From assembly GCA_041741095.1 (NCBI GenBank), contig JBGSKQ010000102.1, forward strand, positions 1 to 64,000: 64,000 nt of DNA, written 5' to 3'. A program made the position numbers and the translations under genes. Position 1 is the first letter of the stretch, and every line of letters begins with the position of its first letter. Source of the stretch: UBA6168 sp041741095 (GTDB lineage Bacteria; Bacteroidota; Bacteroidia; Chitinophagales; Saprospiraceae). A model generated the notes under the pieces. It had not been told where the DNA came from. It searched no databases and saw nothing but the letters and a program-made list of their open reading frames with translations. Shown here piece by piece: positions 9,404-17,189 of this stretch.

Positions 9404-9672
9404 GGGTAACTGTTCAGCCTGCCATCTTTAACAAATGCCCTCTGCATTTTTACTATTGATGTTATAGCGGCCAGATCCATTGAAGCGCTTTTGGAATGGG
9501 TGGGGGTTCATCAATGCCATCAGGCTGGAAACCCGCCTCGTGACCGGCACCTGGGTACACTCCTCCACGGGCCTGAAAATCTCCATGAAACAAATGGCTC
9601 TTTGGCCCCCTTGGCACCTGCCTCTTTTGAAGGCGATTCGGGCGGTGAGTTGAGTGCAGGGGCTGATTGGGC
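9404..9672. other. Intergenic stretch without recognised gene
   Basis: A 61-codon plus-strand frame (from 9491) and a 52-codon minus-strand frame exist, but neither resembles a known protein nor shows a convincing start. It separates the caspase gene from the 21-bp tandem repeat. Confidence 0.35.
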
Positions 9673-9959
9673 CTAAAAATTAAGCCCTACCGCATGAACG
9701 GTGGCACTCACCGCATTTATTTCAGCGCATATTGGGGAAACAATAGCTCCTACTGAATTTACGATAGCTCCCATTGAATTTACAAGGGCACTCACCGCAT
9801 GGACTGTAGTGTTCATTGAGTAAACCGTAGCCCCTTTGCATTTACCATAGCACTCAACGCCTGGGCTGTGGCACCGTTTGAGTAAACAATAGCTCCCTTT
9901 GTATTTACCATAGCTCCTATCGCATAGACTGTCCCTCCCATCACATTTACCCCTATCAT
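9673..9959 (-). pseudogene. Heptad-repeat ORF interrupted by a single-base deletion
   Basis: Read on the minus strand from the ATG at 9959, the sequence begins MIGVNVMGGTVYAIGAM and continues as seven-residue units such as VNTKGAI, VYSNGAT and AQALSAM. After one frame change within 9846-9827 it continues as VYSMNTT, VHAVSAL, VNSMGAI, VNSVGAI, VSPICAE, INAVSAT, VHAVGLN and ends F-stop at 9673. About 13 heptads have a Val/Ile/Ala at position 1 and mostly Val/Met/Ile at position 4. The 287-base length is one base short of a whole frame. It is either a recently broken gene, a frameshifted expressed ORF, or a non-coding repeat with a coding-like period. The plus strand has stops and gives no such regularity. 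Confidence 0.4.
9680..9951. repeat. Degenerate 21-bp tandem repeat, 13 units
   Basis: Thirteen units follow one another, twelve of exactly 21 bases and one of 20 (9827-9846). Typical units are ATAGCTCCCATTGAATTTAC(A), ATAGCTCCCTTTGTATTTAC(C) and AGGGCACTCACCGCATGGAC(T). Units differ by several substitutions but almost never in length, which fits selection on a reading frame. Confidence 0.8.
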
Positions 9960-10068
9960 GTTAAGTAATGTTATCTTTTTTTAAATATATCGCAACAAAA
10001 AATTGGCGGAAAAGTAAAATTGGCAAATGTTCTTTTCAAAATTTTAATCATCAAAAAATTTCAATCTT

Positions 10069-11187
10069 ATGACAACCAACAATGCCAAAAGCGCAAGGAG
10101 CCTCACCGCCCCTGCTACCCAAACCGATGCGCTGAAAAGCACAAAAAGACAACGGCCAAAATCGCCTTGTGCCATTGATGTGCTGCCCGAATTTTGCCAC
10201 CTCTGCTGGGACAATTGCCAAGCCTACATCAATGATTTTTACAAGGACAGCCCCCGCTTCACGCCCCTCTACGTGCAGGGCCAGATAGACCTGGCTGATG
10301 CGCTGGCCGAATTGCCCACCAACGAAACCCTGCGATCGAAGGCTACCAAGGCCCGGAACAAATTGCTGTCAAAAGCCCAGCAAGTGAAGGCGATGGCGCT
10401 GATGCTCAAAAACTACATCCAATATGCCTATCGGGACAAGACCCTGGTGGAAGTAGAACTGAAAGCGGCTGGGCTATACGATTATAAAGACCTGAAGAAC
10501 AACTGGAAGAACATCTCCGGTATGATAAAAACCGCCAAGCAATACCTGGCGGACAATACCGCCAAATTGCTGGAAAATGACAACATGCCCACCGCCTTTC
10601 CAGCCGAATTCGACACTGCGGGCAACGATTACAACAACGCCTGGTCGGACTTCATCGCCAAGGAAGCGGCCACCCTCGACGGCACAGGCTCCCGTGAGGC
10701 CGCCATTGCCAACGTGCTGTCCGAACTCAGCCTGATGCTCGACATCGGCAAGCGGATCTTTGCCTTCGACCCGCAGGTGGCCCGGAAATTTAACGCCGAG
10801 AAAATAAAGGCCCAAGTACAAGGCAAAAAAACCGCTGGCGTAAAAGGCACGATAAAGATGGCCGGAACAGGCCTGCCGCAGTCCAGCGTGGAAGTATCCG
10901 CCCTGGTAGAAGGTGTACTGCGCACGGTACTCAGCGACGGGAAAGGCAAATACCTGCTCCGCCTGCCCAACGGCATCTACGACATCATGTATGCCCTGCC
11001 CGGCACCGAGCCGCTCACCATCGTAGGCCGTCCGGTAAAACCCGGCGTGGTGGGCCGCCTGAACGTGGAACTCGTGCCCCTGCCGGAAAGCCCCCTGTCC
11101 ATCGTGGAACTCCCCACTACCAACCAACTGCTGCAAAAAGCAATGGAAGCTGTGGCGACTAATGGCGAGGTGGCGGCTGGGGGTTGA
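10069..11187 (+). CDS. Unrecognised protein with carboxypeptidase-regulatory-like C-terminus
   Basis: The 372-residue product has no signal peptide. Residues 30-60 contain a Cys-rich patch (FCHLCWDNCQAY). Residues 60-240 are mostly helical with many Lys/Ala (TKARNKLLSKAQQVKAMALM). From about 262 a beta-sandwich reading appears (GVKGTIKMAGTGLPQSSVEV, then DGKGKYLLRLPNGIYDI) that resembles a carboxypeptidase regulatory or CNA-B-like domain. I do not recognise the family of the first two thirds. The gene stands alone between the 21-bp repeat and a strong terminator, so it is probably monocistronic. Its function cannot be named. Confidence 0.6.
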   Translation: MTTNNAKSARSLTAPATQTDALKSTKRQRPKSPCAIDVLPEFCHLCWDNCQAYINDFYKDSPRFTPLYVQGQIDLADALAELPTNETLRSKATKARNKLLSKAQQVKAMALMLKNYIQYAYRDKTLVEVELKAAGLYDYKDLKNNWKNISGMIKTAKQYLADNTAKLLENDNMPTAFPAEFDTAGNDYNNAWSDFIAKEAATLDGTGSREAAIANVLSELSLMLDIGKRIFAFDPQVARKFNAEKIKAQVQGKKTAGVKGTIKMAGTGLPQSSVEVSALVEGVLRTVLSDGKGKYLLRLPNGIYDIMYALPGTEPLTIVGRPVKPGVVGRLNVELVPLPESPLSIVELPTTNQLLQKAMEAVATNGEVAAGG

Positions 11188-11215
11188 AGATTTAGAGGTT
11201 TGTACCGATGATGCT

Positions 11216-11248
11216 GCCCCGTGGGGGTGCGGGGCGGCGTTTTTTTTT
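11216..11248 (+). terminator. Rho-independent terminator after the 10069 gene
   Basis: GCCCCG (11216-11221) pairs with CGGGGC (11230-11235), followed by GGCG and a run of nine or more T. It lies 29 bases after the stop codon. Confidence 0.75.
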
Positions 11249-11310
11249 GGGGGGAGGATGCTTGGTTGATAGCGGGCAGTATTTTCTTTTAGAATAACCC
11301 ACATATTGCG

Positions 11311-11318
11311 TAAATTTG
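11311..11318 (+). promoter_or_regulatory. -7 box of the restriction-modification operon
   Basis: TAAATTTG matches TAnnTTTG and lies 43 bases before the methyltransferase ATG. A T-rich stretch (CTTTTAG) sits about 20 bases upstream where the -33 TTTG is expected, so the upstream half is weak. Confidence 0.4.
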
Positions 11319-11361
11319 ACCCGACGAAAAATCAATTTAAGCAAAAAAAATCAATCAATTT

Positions 11362-12525
11362 ATGTCTATAGGTATTTTTTCATTCTTTTCAGGCGCAGGC
11401 TTTCTAGATTTAGGTTTTGAAGGAACTAAAGGTTTTACGATTGATTTTGCAAATGAGATAAATTCTGATTTTGTAAGAGCTTATCAATACTCTAGAGAAA
11501 AACTTGGCTTTAATCCTCCTACATACGGCATTGATATTGACAATATTAATAATTTATTTGCCAGCAAGAAACTTAAAGTTATAATTCAAGATTCAAACAC
11601 TAAAAGAGATTTGATTGGTTTTATTGGAGGACCTCCTTGTCCTGATTTTAGCGTTGGAGGAAAAAACAAAGGTAGAGATGGCGAAAATGGTAAATTGTCT
11701 CAAACATATATAGATTTAATATGTACATATCATCCCGATTTTTTCTTATTTGAAAATGTAAAAGGATTATACCGTACTGACAAACACCGGGCATTCTTTG
11801 AATTGTTGAAAAACAAATTAAGAAAAAACAATTACATACTGACTGAATGCTTGGTGAATGCAATAGAATATGGAGCGCCGCAGGACAGGGACAGGATAAT
11901 ATTAATAGGATTCAAATCTGAACTATTACTCAATATGGATATTGAAGACGCTTCAGAAGTGAACCTGAAAAGATTATTCAATTGGAAAAAATTTACCAAG
12001 TACGATAAAGGTCAAGTATTTAAAATGAATTGGCCTCAAAAATCCACATTTGGCGAAGACAAATATTTAGATGCTCCAAATGGCATTGCCCGAGATCTTA
12101 CTGTACAATATTGGTTTGAAAAAAATAATGTTTATCTTCATCCAAATGCTGAAAATTGCTTCAACCCAAAAAGCAACAAATTTGATATTATTGAAGAGGG
12201 AGATGACTCAAAGAAATCATACAAAAGACTTCATCGTTGGCGTTATTCACCAACTGCTGCTTATGGCAATAACGAAGTCCACCTGCACCCCTATAAAGCA
12301 CGTAGATTAAGTGGATCAGAAGCTTTGGCCATACAGTCCCTTCCCAAAGATTTTGAATTACCTGTTGATATGACTCTCACAGATATGTTCAAAACGATTG
12401 GCAATGGGGTTCCTTTTCTTGTAGCTAAAGGATTGGCTGAAACTATAATTGACTTCCTAAACCCACAAAAAAATGGAAAAACTAACAGCAAACAACATAG
12501 CCAACTTTATCAATCAACTATCTAA
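11362..12525 (+). CDS. DNA (cytosine-5) methyltransferase of a type II R-M system
   Basis: The 387-residue enzyme transfers a methyl group from SAM to C5 of cytosine in a specific DNA site, protecting the host from the adjacent endonuclease. Motif I is FSFFSGAGFLDLGFEG at residues 5-20. Motif IV carries the catalytic Cys in GGPPCPDFS (about 91-99, with PCP in place of the more usual PCQ). Motif VI is FENVKGL, motif VIII is QDRDRIILIG and motif X is GNGVPFLVAKGLAE. The variable target-recognition region lies between VIII and X. Base composition is markedly AT-richer than flanking genes, suggesting acquisition by transfer. The last 53 bases overlap the endonuclease gene. The recognition sequence cannot be read from the protein. 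Confidence 0.92.
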   Translation: MSIGIFSFFSGAGFLDLGFEGTKGFTIDFANEINSDFVRAYQYSREKLGFNPPTYGIDIDNINNLFASKKLKVIIQDSNTKRDLIGFIGGPPCPDFSVGGKNKGRDGENGKLSQTYIDLICTYHPDFFLFENVKGLYRTDKHRAFFELLKNKLRKNNYILTECLVNAIEYGAPQDRDRIILIGFKSELLLNMDIEDASEVNLKRLFNWKKFTKYDKGQVFKMNWPQKSTFGEDKYLDAPNGIARDLTVQYWFEKNNVYLHPNAENCFNPKSNKFDIIEEGDDSKKSYKRLHRWRYSPTAAYGNNEVHLHPYKARRLSGSEALAIQSLPKDFELPVDMTLTDMFKTIGNGVPFLVAKGLAETIIDFLNPQKNGKTNSKQHSQLYQSTI

Positions 12526-13552
12526 AAATCAACAATATCACTATATCAACCCCAAAACCAAAGGTCTTATTATTATTGAAAGTGTTGATTTACCGGAAGG
12601 CCCAATTAAAATTAGGAGATTCAACCCTAACAAGGGAGGGAGTAAAACTAAGGCAAAAGTTGAATCCATTTCCTCTGAGATGATGTGGCGATATGCGAAC
12701 GCCTTCCAACCAGAGCTCCCTGTTAATGTTGATAGAGTTTTAGGAGCTAGTTATAATACCCGTTCTGTTTTAGAAACGTTATTGGCCCATACTCCTCAAT
12801 TTTACTTTTCCTATCCTGGGAGAATTGAAAGAATAAAGGGAAAAGAAAAAATTAAGAAAGGGCACAAACATTTGATTTGGAAACCGAGAGAACCTCATAT
12901 AGCCGGTCAAACTAAAGAAATCAAAACTAGTGTGGTCATCTCTGAAATACCTTCAGTAGATGTGATTTATGATGCAGTCACCTTGCCGAAATCCTCTTTT
13001 AAAAATCCAGAACTAGATATTGATATAAAAAGGCGACATGCACAAATACAAGTAGCTCTTTATAAGATAGGCCTACAATTGGGCTTTAGGACTTGGGTAG
13101 CAATTAATGATAAAGCTATACAATATGACAACAAAAAATTAGGTGAATCGGAAGGTATTATTGGCTCATTAAATGATGAAAAGATGGTTATGGCTCATCC
13201 CGATGTTATTAAGGCTGCACTTTATATAGATTGCATTTGGTTTAAAAATGGTAAACTGATGCCCGCCGTAATGGAAATTGAGCATTCTACTGGTGTAGTG
13301 ACAGGCCTTGCGAGAATGAAAAATTTACAAGATTTATTTCCTTCTATGAAAACTAGGTATGTAATAGTTGCTTCTGAAGAAGATCGCAAAAAGGTATTAC
13401 AGGAAGCTAATAAGTCGCAGTTCAAATCGCTAAAAACTCAATTTTTTCCCTATTCGGCAGTAGAAGAATTGTACAGTCTATGTGAGAGGAGGAAGATTAA
13501 AGGCGTCACGGAGGAGTTTCTGGACTGTTTTATGGAGCAAATGGTTGAATGA
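12473..13552 (+). CDS. Probable type II restriction endonuclease
   Basis: The 359-residue protein overlaps the methyltransferase end by 53 bases in another frame, the usual arrangement for translational coupling in R-M pairs. A PD-(D/E)xK-like core is visible in the last third: YIDCIWFKNGKLMPAVMEIE, followed by HSTGVVTGLARMKNL and a strand TRYVIVAS. The acidic residues of the IDC and EIE groups would bind the metal. The N-terminal half has no motif I recognise and may carry target recognition. Composition is AT-rich like its partner. I infer the function from position and this core; the recognition site is unknown. Confidence 0.75.
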   Translation: MEKLTANNIANFINQLSKNQQYHYINPKTKGLIIIESVDLPEGPIKIRRFNPNKGGSKTKAKVESISSEMMWRYANAFQPELPVNVDRVLGASYNTRSVLETLLAHTPQFYFSYPGRIERIKGKEKIKKGHKHLIWKPREPHIAGQTKEIKTSVVISEIPSVDVIYDAVTLPKSSFKNPELDIDIKRRHAQIQVALYKIGLQLGFRTWVAINDKAIQYDNKKLGESEGIIGSLNDEKMVMAHPDVIKAALYIDCIWFKNGKLMPAVMEIEHSTGVVTGLARMKNLQDLFPSMKTRYVIVASEEDRKKVLQEANKSQFKSLKTQFFPYSAVEELYSLCERRKIKGVTEEFLDCFMEQMVE

Positions 13553-13805
13553 TACCCCTTCTTCAAGTTAGTCCTTGTTGGCCCCTGCCGCCCCCCTGAT
13601 GGCAGGTTTTCATTGTGACCCAAACCTAGCCCATCAAACCAACCCCAATCTCACTCCTCCCAAACCACTTCCGTTGGAAAATTCAATTGAGTGCCATCAC
13701 AGGTAACGATAGTCCCCACGCATTCGCCCCCCTCGATTCCCGAAAAATCCCCTCCCAACCTCCACATTGTTCCTAGATTTGCGCCTACATTTCCGACCCA
13801 ACAAC
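13553..13805. other. Intergenic region with a -7 box
   Basis: No gene is seen. TAGATTTG at 13774-13781 matches TAnnTTTG and lies 24 bases before the acyltransferase ATG, but no matching TTTG is present at the expected distance upstream. The GC content jumps back to the level of the neighbouring chromosome here, marking the edge of the AT-rich R-M segment. Confidence 0.35.
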
Positions 13806-14975
13806 ATGAAATCTACCAACACCCAACTATCTGTCTTCTCCGATTCTAAACGCCATTACGAAATATTGGACGGCTTGCGTGGCGTGGCCGCCGTCATGGT
13901 AGTGATATTCCACATCCTGGAGACTTTTTCCGGAGGCGACCATTTGAAACAAATCATCAATCACGGCTACCTGGCCGTGGACTTTTTTTATGTGCTTTCT
14001 GGTTTTGTGATTGGCTATGCCTACGATGACCGTTGGGGTAAAATGAGCTTGGGCGAGTTCTTCAAGCGCCGCCTTATCCGCCTTCACCCGATGATCATAT
14101 TTGGAATGATGGTCGGTGCTGCCGCTTTTTATTTCCAGGCCTGTGAGCTTTGGCCGGGCATCAGCGAAGTGCCTGTCTGGAAAATGCTGCTGGTCATGCT
14201 CATTGGTTTTACTTTAATCCCGCTTCCGCTGTCCATGGACATCAGGGGCTGGCAAGAGATGTACCCGTTGAATGGCCCTGCTTGGTCCCTGTTTTACGAA
14301 TACATCGCCAATATCCTGTATGCCCTTTTTATCCGAAAGTTGTCGAATCAAATGCTTTCGCTGCTGGTGTTTATTGCCGCAGGCGTTCTTATTCATTTTG
14401 CTGTGACAAATGCTCATGGAGACCTTATCGGCGGGTGGTCATTAGAACCAACCCAACTCCGCACGGGGATTTCACGCTTGCTGTACCCGTTTTTTGCCGG
14501 GCTGTTACTTTCCCGGATCGCAAAACTGACGTATGTGAAACATGCTTTCTTTTGGTGCAGCCTGCTGTTGGTGGTTGTTTTTTCCATACCAAGAATTGGC
14601 GGGGCTGAGCACTTGTGGATGAACGGCCTTTATGATTCCTTGTGCGTGATTATTGCATTTCCGTTCATCGTGTATGTAGGGGCCAGCGGTGAATTAAAGG
14701 GAAGGCTTTCATCGAAGTTGTGCAAGTTTTTGGGGAATATTTCTTATCCCTTGTACATCGTCCACTATCCCCTTATCTACCTGTATATGGCTTGGGTGGT
14801 GAACCATAAAACAATGCTGGAGCAAGCCTCGCCGCAGGCCATTATCAAAATCACCTTTGTTTCGCTTGTAGTGTTTATCGCCAGTATCCTTGTAGCTTTT
14901 GCTGGCCTGAAACTGTTTGATGTACCGCTCAGAAAGTGGCTGACAAAGCGGTTGATGGAACTTAAAGGGCGTTGA
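13806..14975 (+). CDS. Acyltransferase family 3 membrane protein
   Basis: The ATG at 13806 gives 389 residues. The opening YEILDGLRGVAAVMVVIFH is the signature of integral-membrane acyltransferase 3 enzymes (OafA/NodX type), with the conserved DG-x-R and a histidine in the first membrane segment. The rest has about ten hydrophobic segments and the typical R-R-x-x-R-L-x-P element (KRRLIRLHPMI). Such enzymes transfer acetyl or other acyl groups to sugars of the envelope (LPS, exopolysaccharide or peptidoglycan). The substrate here is unknown and no glycan cluster adjoins. The gene stands alone. An upstream TTG-initiated extension is unlikely. Confidence 0.85.
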   Translation: MKSTNTQLSVFSDSKRHYEILDGLRGVAAVMVVIFHILETFSGGDHLKQIINHGYLAVDFFYVLSGFVIGYAYDDRWGKMSLGEFFKRRLIRLHPMIIFGMMVGAAAFYFQACELWPGISEVPVWKMLLVMLIGFTLIPLPLSMDIRGWQEMYPLNGPAWSLFYEYIANILYALFIRKLSNQMLSLLVFIAAGVLIHFAVTNAHGDLIGGWSLEPTQLRTGISRLLYPFFAGLLLSRIAKLTYVKHAFFWCSLLLVVVFSIPRIGGAEHLWMNGLYDSLCVIIAFPFIVYVGASGELKGRLSSKLCKFLGNISYPLYIVHYPLIYLYMAWVVNHKTMLEQASPQAIIKITFVSLVVFIASILVAFAGLKLFDVPLRKWLTKRLMELKGR

Positions 14976-15020
14976 TAAAAAAATTTATGCACTGCATTTT
15001 CCAGCAAAGTAGGGCTTTTA

Positions 15021-15120
15021 GGAGGGGGGGTTATCAAACCAGCTTGTTCCGGAACAAGAGCATTTAATAACCCGCCCTTCCTGATTACTATCGGGTACGA
15101 ATCAGGCTTCCGTTTTCGGA
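15021..15120. repeat. Cluster of three hairpins
   Basis: Outer arms at 15021-15034 and 15067-15080 (ending GGGTTAT and beginning ATAACCC; two mismatches in 14) enclose a perfect 16-base palindrome CTTGTTCCGGAACAAG (15043-15058). Next come CCTGATT/AATCAGG (15080-15106) and TCCG-TTTT-CGGA (15109-15120). It lies between the acyltransferase gene and the glyS promoter. It could end transcription of the former, though no T-run follows the main hairpin. Confidence 0.6.
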
Positions 15121-15177
15121 AAACCCTACGCTGAATTAGTTTTATAAGATGGCCTTTCCAACACTTATTTTCTATTA

Positions 15178-15206
15178 TTGCCTTTCCCCCCACCTTATTA
15201 CCTTTG
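15178..15206 (+). promoter_or_regulatory. glyS promoter
   Basis: TTG (15178-15180) is followed after 18 bases by TACCTTTG (15199-15206), a match to the TTTG/TAnnTTTG form. It lies 88 bases before the glyS start. Confidence 0.55.
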
Positions 15207-15293
15207 CGCCTCAATTTTTTTAAATCAAAAAAAGTTGCCATTTGTCGGCCTTTGCGGAGCAAAGACTGCCAATGCCAACCACCAACCCGCAAC

Positions 15294-16838
15294 ATGTCCC
15301 AGCCAGTTGATCTTTTTAAAAAACTGACCGCCCACTGCAAGGAATACGGCTTCATTTACCAATCGTCTGAAATATACGATGGCCTCAGCGCAGTTTATGA
15401 TTACGGACCCTACGGCGTCGAACTGAAAAACAACATCAAGCAATACTGGTGGAAAGCGATGGTGCAGATGCACGAAAACATCGTGGGCATTGATGCCGCC
15501 ATTTTCATGCACCCGAAGACCTGGAAAGCCTCCGGCCACGTGGATGCATTCAACGATCCGCTCGTTGACAACAAGGACAGCAAAAAGCGCTACCGGGCCG
15601 ACCAGCTCATCGAAGGCGCTATGGACAAGATGTTGGAAAAGGCGGAAAAGGAAGTTGAAAAGGCCAAAAAGCGCTTTGGCGATTCTTTTGATGAAGCACT
15701 CTATCGCCAGACCAATGAACGGGTTGTGAAATATACCCATCAAGCTGCCGAAGCCAACCGCCGCATGAACGAAGCGCTGAAAGCGGAGGACATGGCCGCC
15801 CTGAAAGCCCTCATCGAAGAGCTCGAAATAGCCGACCCCGACACGGGCAGCCGCAACTGGACGGACGTGCGCCAGTTCAACCTGATGTTCAATACCCAAT
15901 TGGGCAACATCGCAGGCGAAGAGGGCAAGCTCTACCTGCGCCCCGAAACGGCACAGGGCATTTTTGTCAACTTCCTGAACGTGCAAAAGACGACTCGCCA
16001 GAAATTGCCTTTTGGCATCGCCCAGATAGGCAAGGCCTTCAGGAATGAAATCGTGGCCCGTCAGTTTATCTTCCGCATGAGGGAGTTCGAGCAGATGGAA
16101 ATGCAGTTTTTTATCAAACCCGGCACCCAACAAGAGTGGTATGAATACTGGAAACAGGCCCGCCTGAAATGGCACCTGGCCCTCGGTACGCCCAAGGAAA
16201 AACTGCGCTTCCACGACCATGAGAACCTGGCCCACTATGCCGATGCTGCGGTGGACATTCAGTTTGAATTTCCATTTGGTTTCAAGGAACTGGAAGGCAT
16301 CCACTCCCGCACCGATTTCGACCTGGCCAATCACCAGGATTTGTCCAATAAAAAGCTCCAATACTTCGACCCGGAGACGAACGAGAACTACGTGCCATTC
16401 GTCGTGGAAACCTCCATCGGCTGCGACCGCATGTTCCTTGCCCTGATGGGCAATGCCCTGCAAGAAGAAGTGGTCGGCGACGAAGAAGGCAACACCCGTG
16501 ACGTGCTGAAATTGCACCCCGCCCTCGCCCCGGTGAAATGCGCCGTGATGCCGCTGAAGCGCAACGAGCCTGCCCTGGTGGAAAAGGCCAAAGCCATTTT
16601 CAACCAACTGAAGTTCTCCTTCCTGTGCCAATACGACGACACGGGGAGCATCGGCAAACTCTACCGCAGGCAGGACGCCATCGGTACGCCCTACTGCATC
16701 ACCGTGGACTTTGAAACGCTGGACGACGACACCGTGACCATCCGTGAGCGGGACAGCATGGCCCAGCAGCGGGTGCCCATTTCAAAGGTGGAATCCATCG
16801 TGCAGGAACGGATAAATATGAAGCAGTTGCTGGCTTAA
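15294..16838 (+). CDS. glyS: Glycyl-tRNA synthetase (single-chain, dimeric type)
   Basis: The 514-residue class II enzyme charges tRNA-Gly. It begins LFKKLTAHCKEYGFIYQSSEIY and shows GLSAVYDYGPYGVELKNNIK, motif 2 (FRNEIVARQFIFRMREFEQMEMQ region) and motif 3 with an arginine in SIGCDRMFLAL. The C-terminal anticodon-binding domain includes RRQDAIGTPYCITVDF. This is the alpha2 type found in Bacteroidota, eukaryotes and archaea rather than the alpha2-beta2 type of E. coli. The ATG at 15294 is chosen because family members start just before LFKKL; the open frame upstream is only leader. It is monocistronic. Confidence 0.93.
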   Translation: MSQPVDLFKKLTAHCKEYGFIYQSSEIYDGLSAVYDYGPYGVELKNNIKQYWWKAMVQMHENIVGIDAAIFMHPKTWKASGHVDAFNDPLVDNKDSKKRYRADQLIEGAMDKMLEKAEKEVEKAKKRFGDSFDEALYRQTNERVVKYTHQAAEANRRMNEALKAEDMAALKALIEELEIADPDTGSRNWTDVRQFNLMFNTQLGNIAGEEGKLYLRPETAQGIFVNFLNVQKTTRQKLPFGIAQIGKAFRNEIVARQFIFRMREFEQMEMQFFIKPGTQQEWYEYWKQARLKWHLALGTPKEKLRFHDHENLAHYADAAVDIQFEFPFGFKELEGIHSRTDFDLANHQDLSNKKLQYFDPETNENYVPFVVETSIGCDRMFLALMGNALQEEVVGDEEGNTRDVLKLHPALAPVKCAVMPLKRNEPALVEKAKAIFNQLKFSFLCQYDDTGSIGKLYRRQDAIGTPYCITVDFETLDDDTVTIRERDSMAQQRVPISKVESIVQERINMKQLLA

Positions 16839-16845
16839 CCCAAGA

Positions 16846-17136
16846 CTATTTCTTCTTCGATTTATTACCGGCCAAAAAGCCCCAGCCGCCCGATCCCAGC
16901 AGGAAGCCGAGGTCGTACCAGCCCCCTTTATTGTTTACGGCGTAGATGGCCACATTGTCGTCGAACAGGCTGGCAATGAAACTGACAGGTGTAATGAAGC
17001 CGTGCAGCAGACCATACAGAAAGCCATATTCCTTGCCAGTTAGGCATTCTTGGATGGGTTCTGTTTTGGCACAGGAAACCAACAGAAATGTGATCAAGGA
17101 GATGCCCAACACGGGCAGCAGATATGAGGTTTTCAT
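16846..17136 (-). CDS. Small lipoprotein of unknown function
   Basis: The 96-residue product has a lipoprotein signal peptide with lipobox LLVSC (Cys at about 22), so it should be lipidated and sit in the envelope. The mature part includes GFLYGLLHGFITPVSFIASLF, a hydrophobic span, then GGWYDLGFLLGSGGWGFLAG, a glycine- and aromatic-rich span, and a basic tail KSKKK. Two hydrophobic stretches suggest membrane association. I recognise no family. It converges on glyS, whose stop is 7 bases away. Confidence 0.7.
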   Translation of the reverse strand: MKTSYLLPVLGISLITFLLVSCAKTEPIQECLTGKEYGFLYGLLHGFITPVSFIASLFDDNVAIYAVNNKGGWYDLGFLLGSGGWGFLAGNKSKKK

Positions 17137-17189
17137 ATTGATTGATTTTTGTCAAAAATTTAGGTTGGGTCTTGGCCACAATTGTTAGC

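Noticed and set aside
9491..9676. 61-codon plus-strand frame
   Set aside because: No recognisable protein, no promoter, and it runs toward the repeat.
9680..9951. Reading the 21-bp repeat as a CRISPR-like array
   Set aside because: Units are contiguous without spacers and diverge along their whole length.
15225..16631. 468-codon minus-strand frame
   Set aside because: Antisense shadow of glyS, caused by codon bias; no motif of its own.
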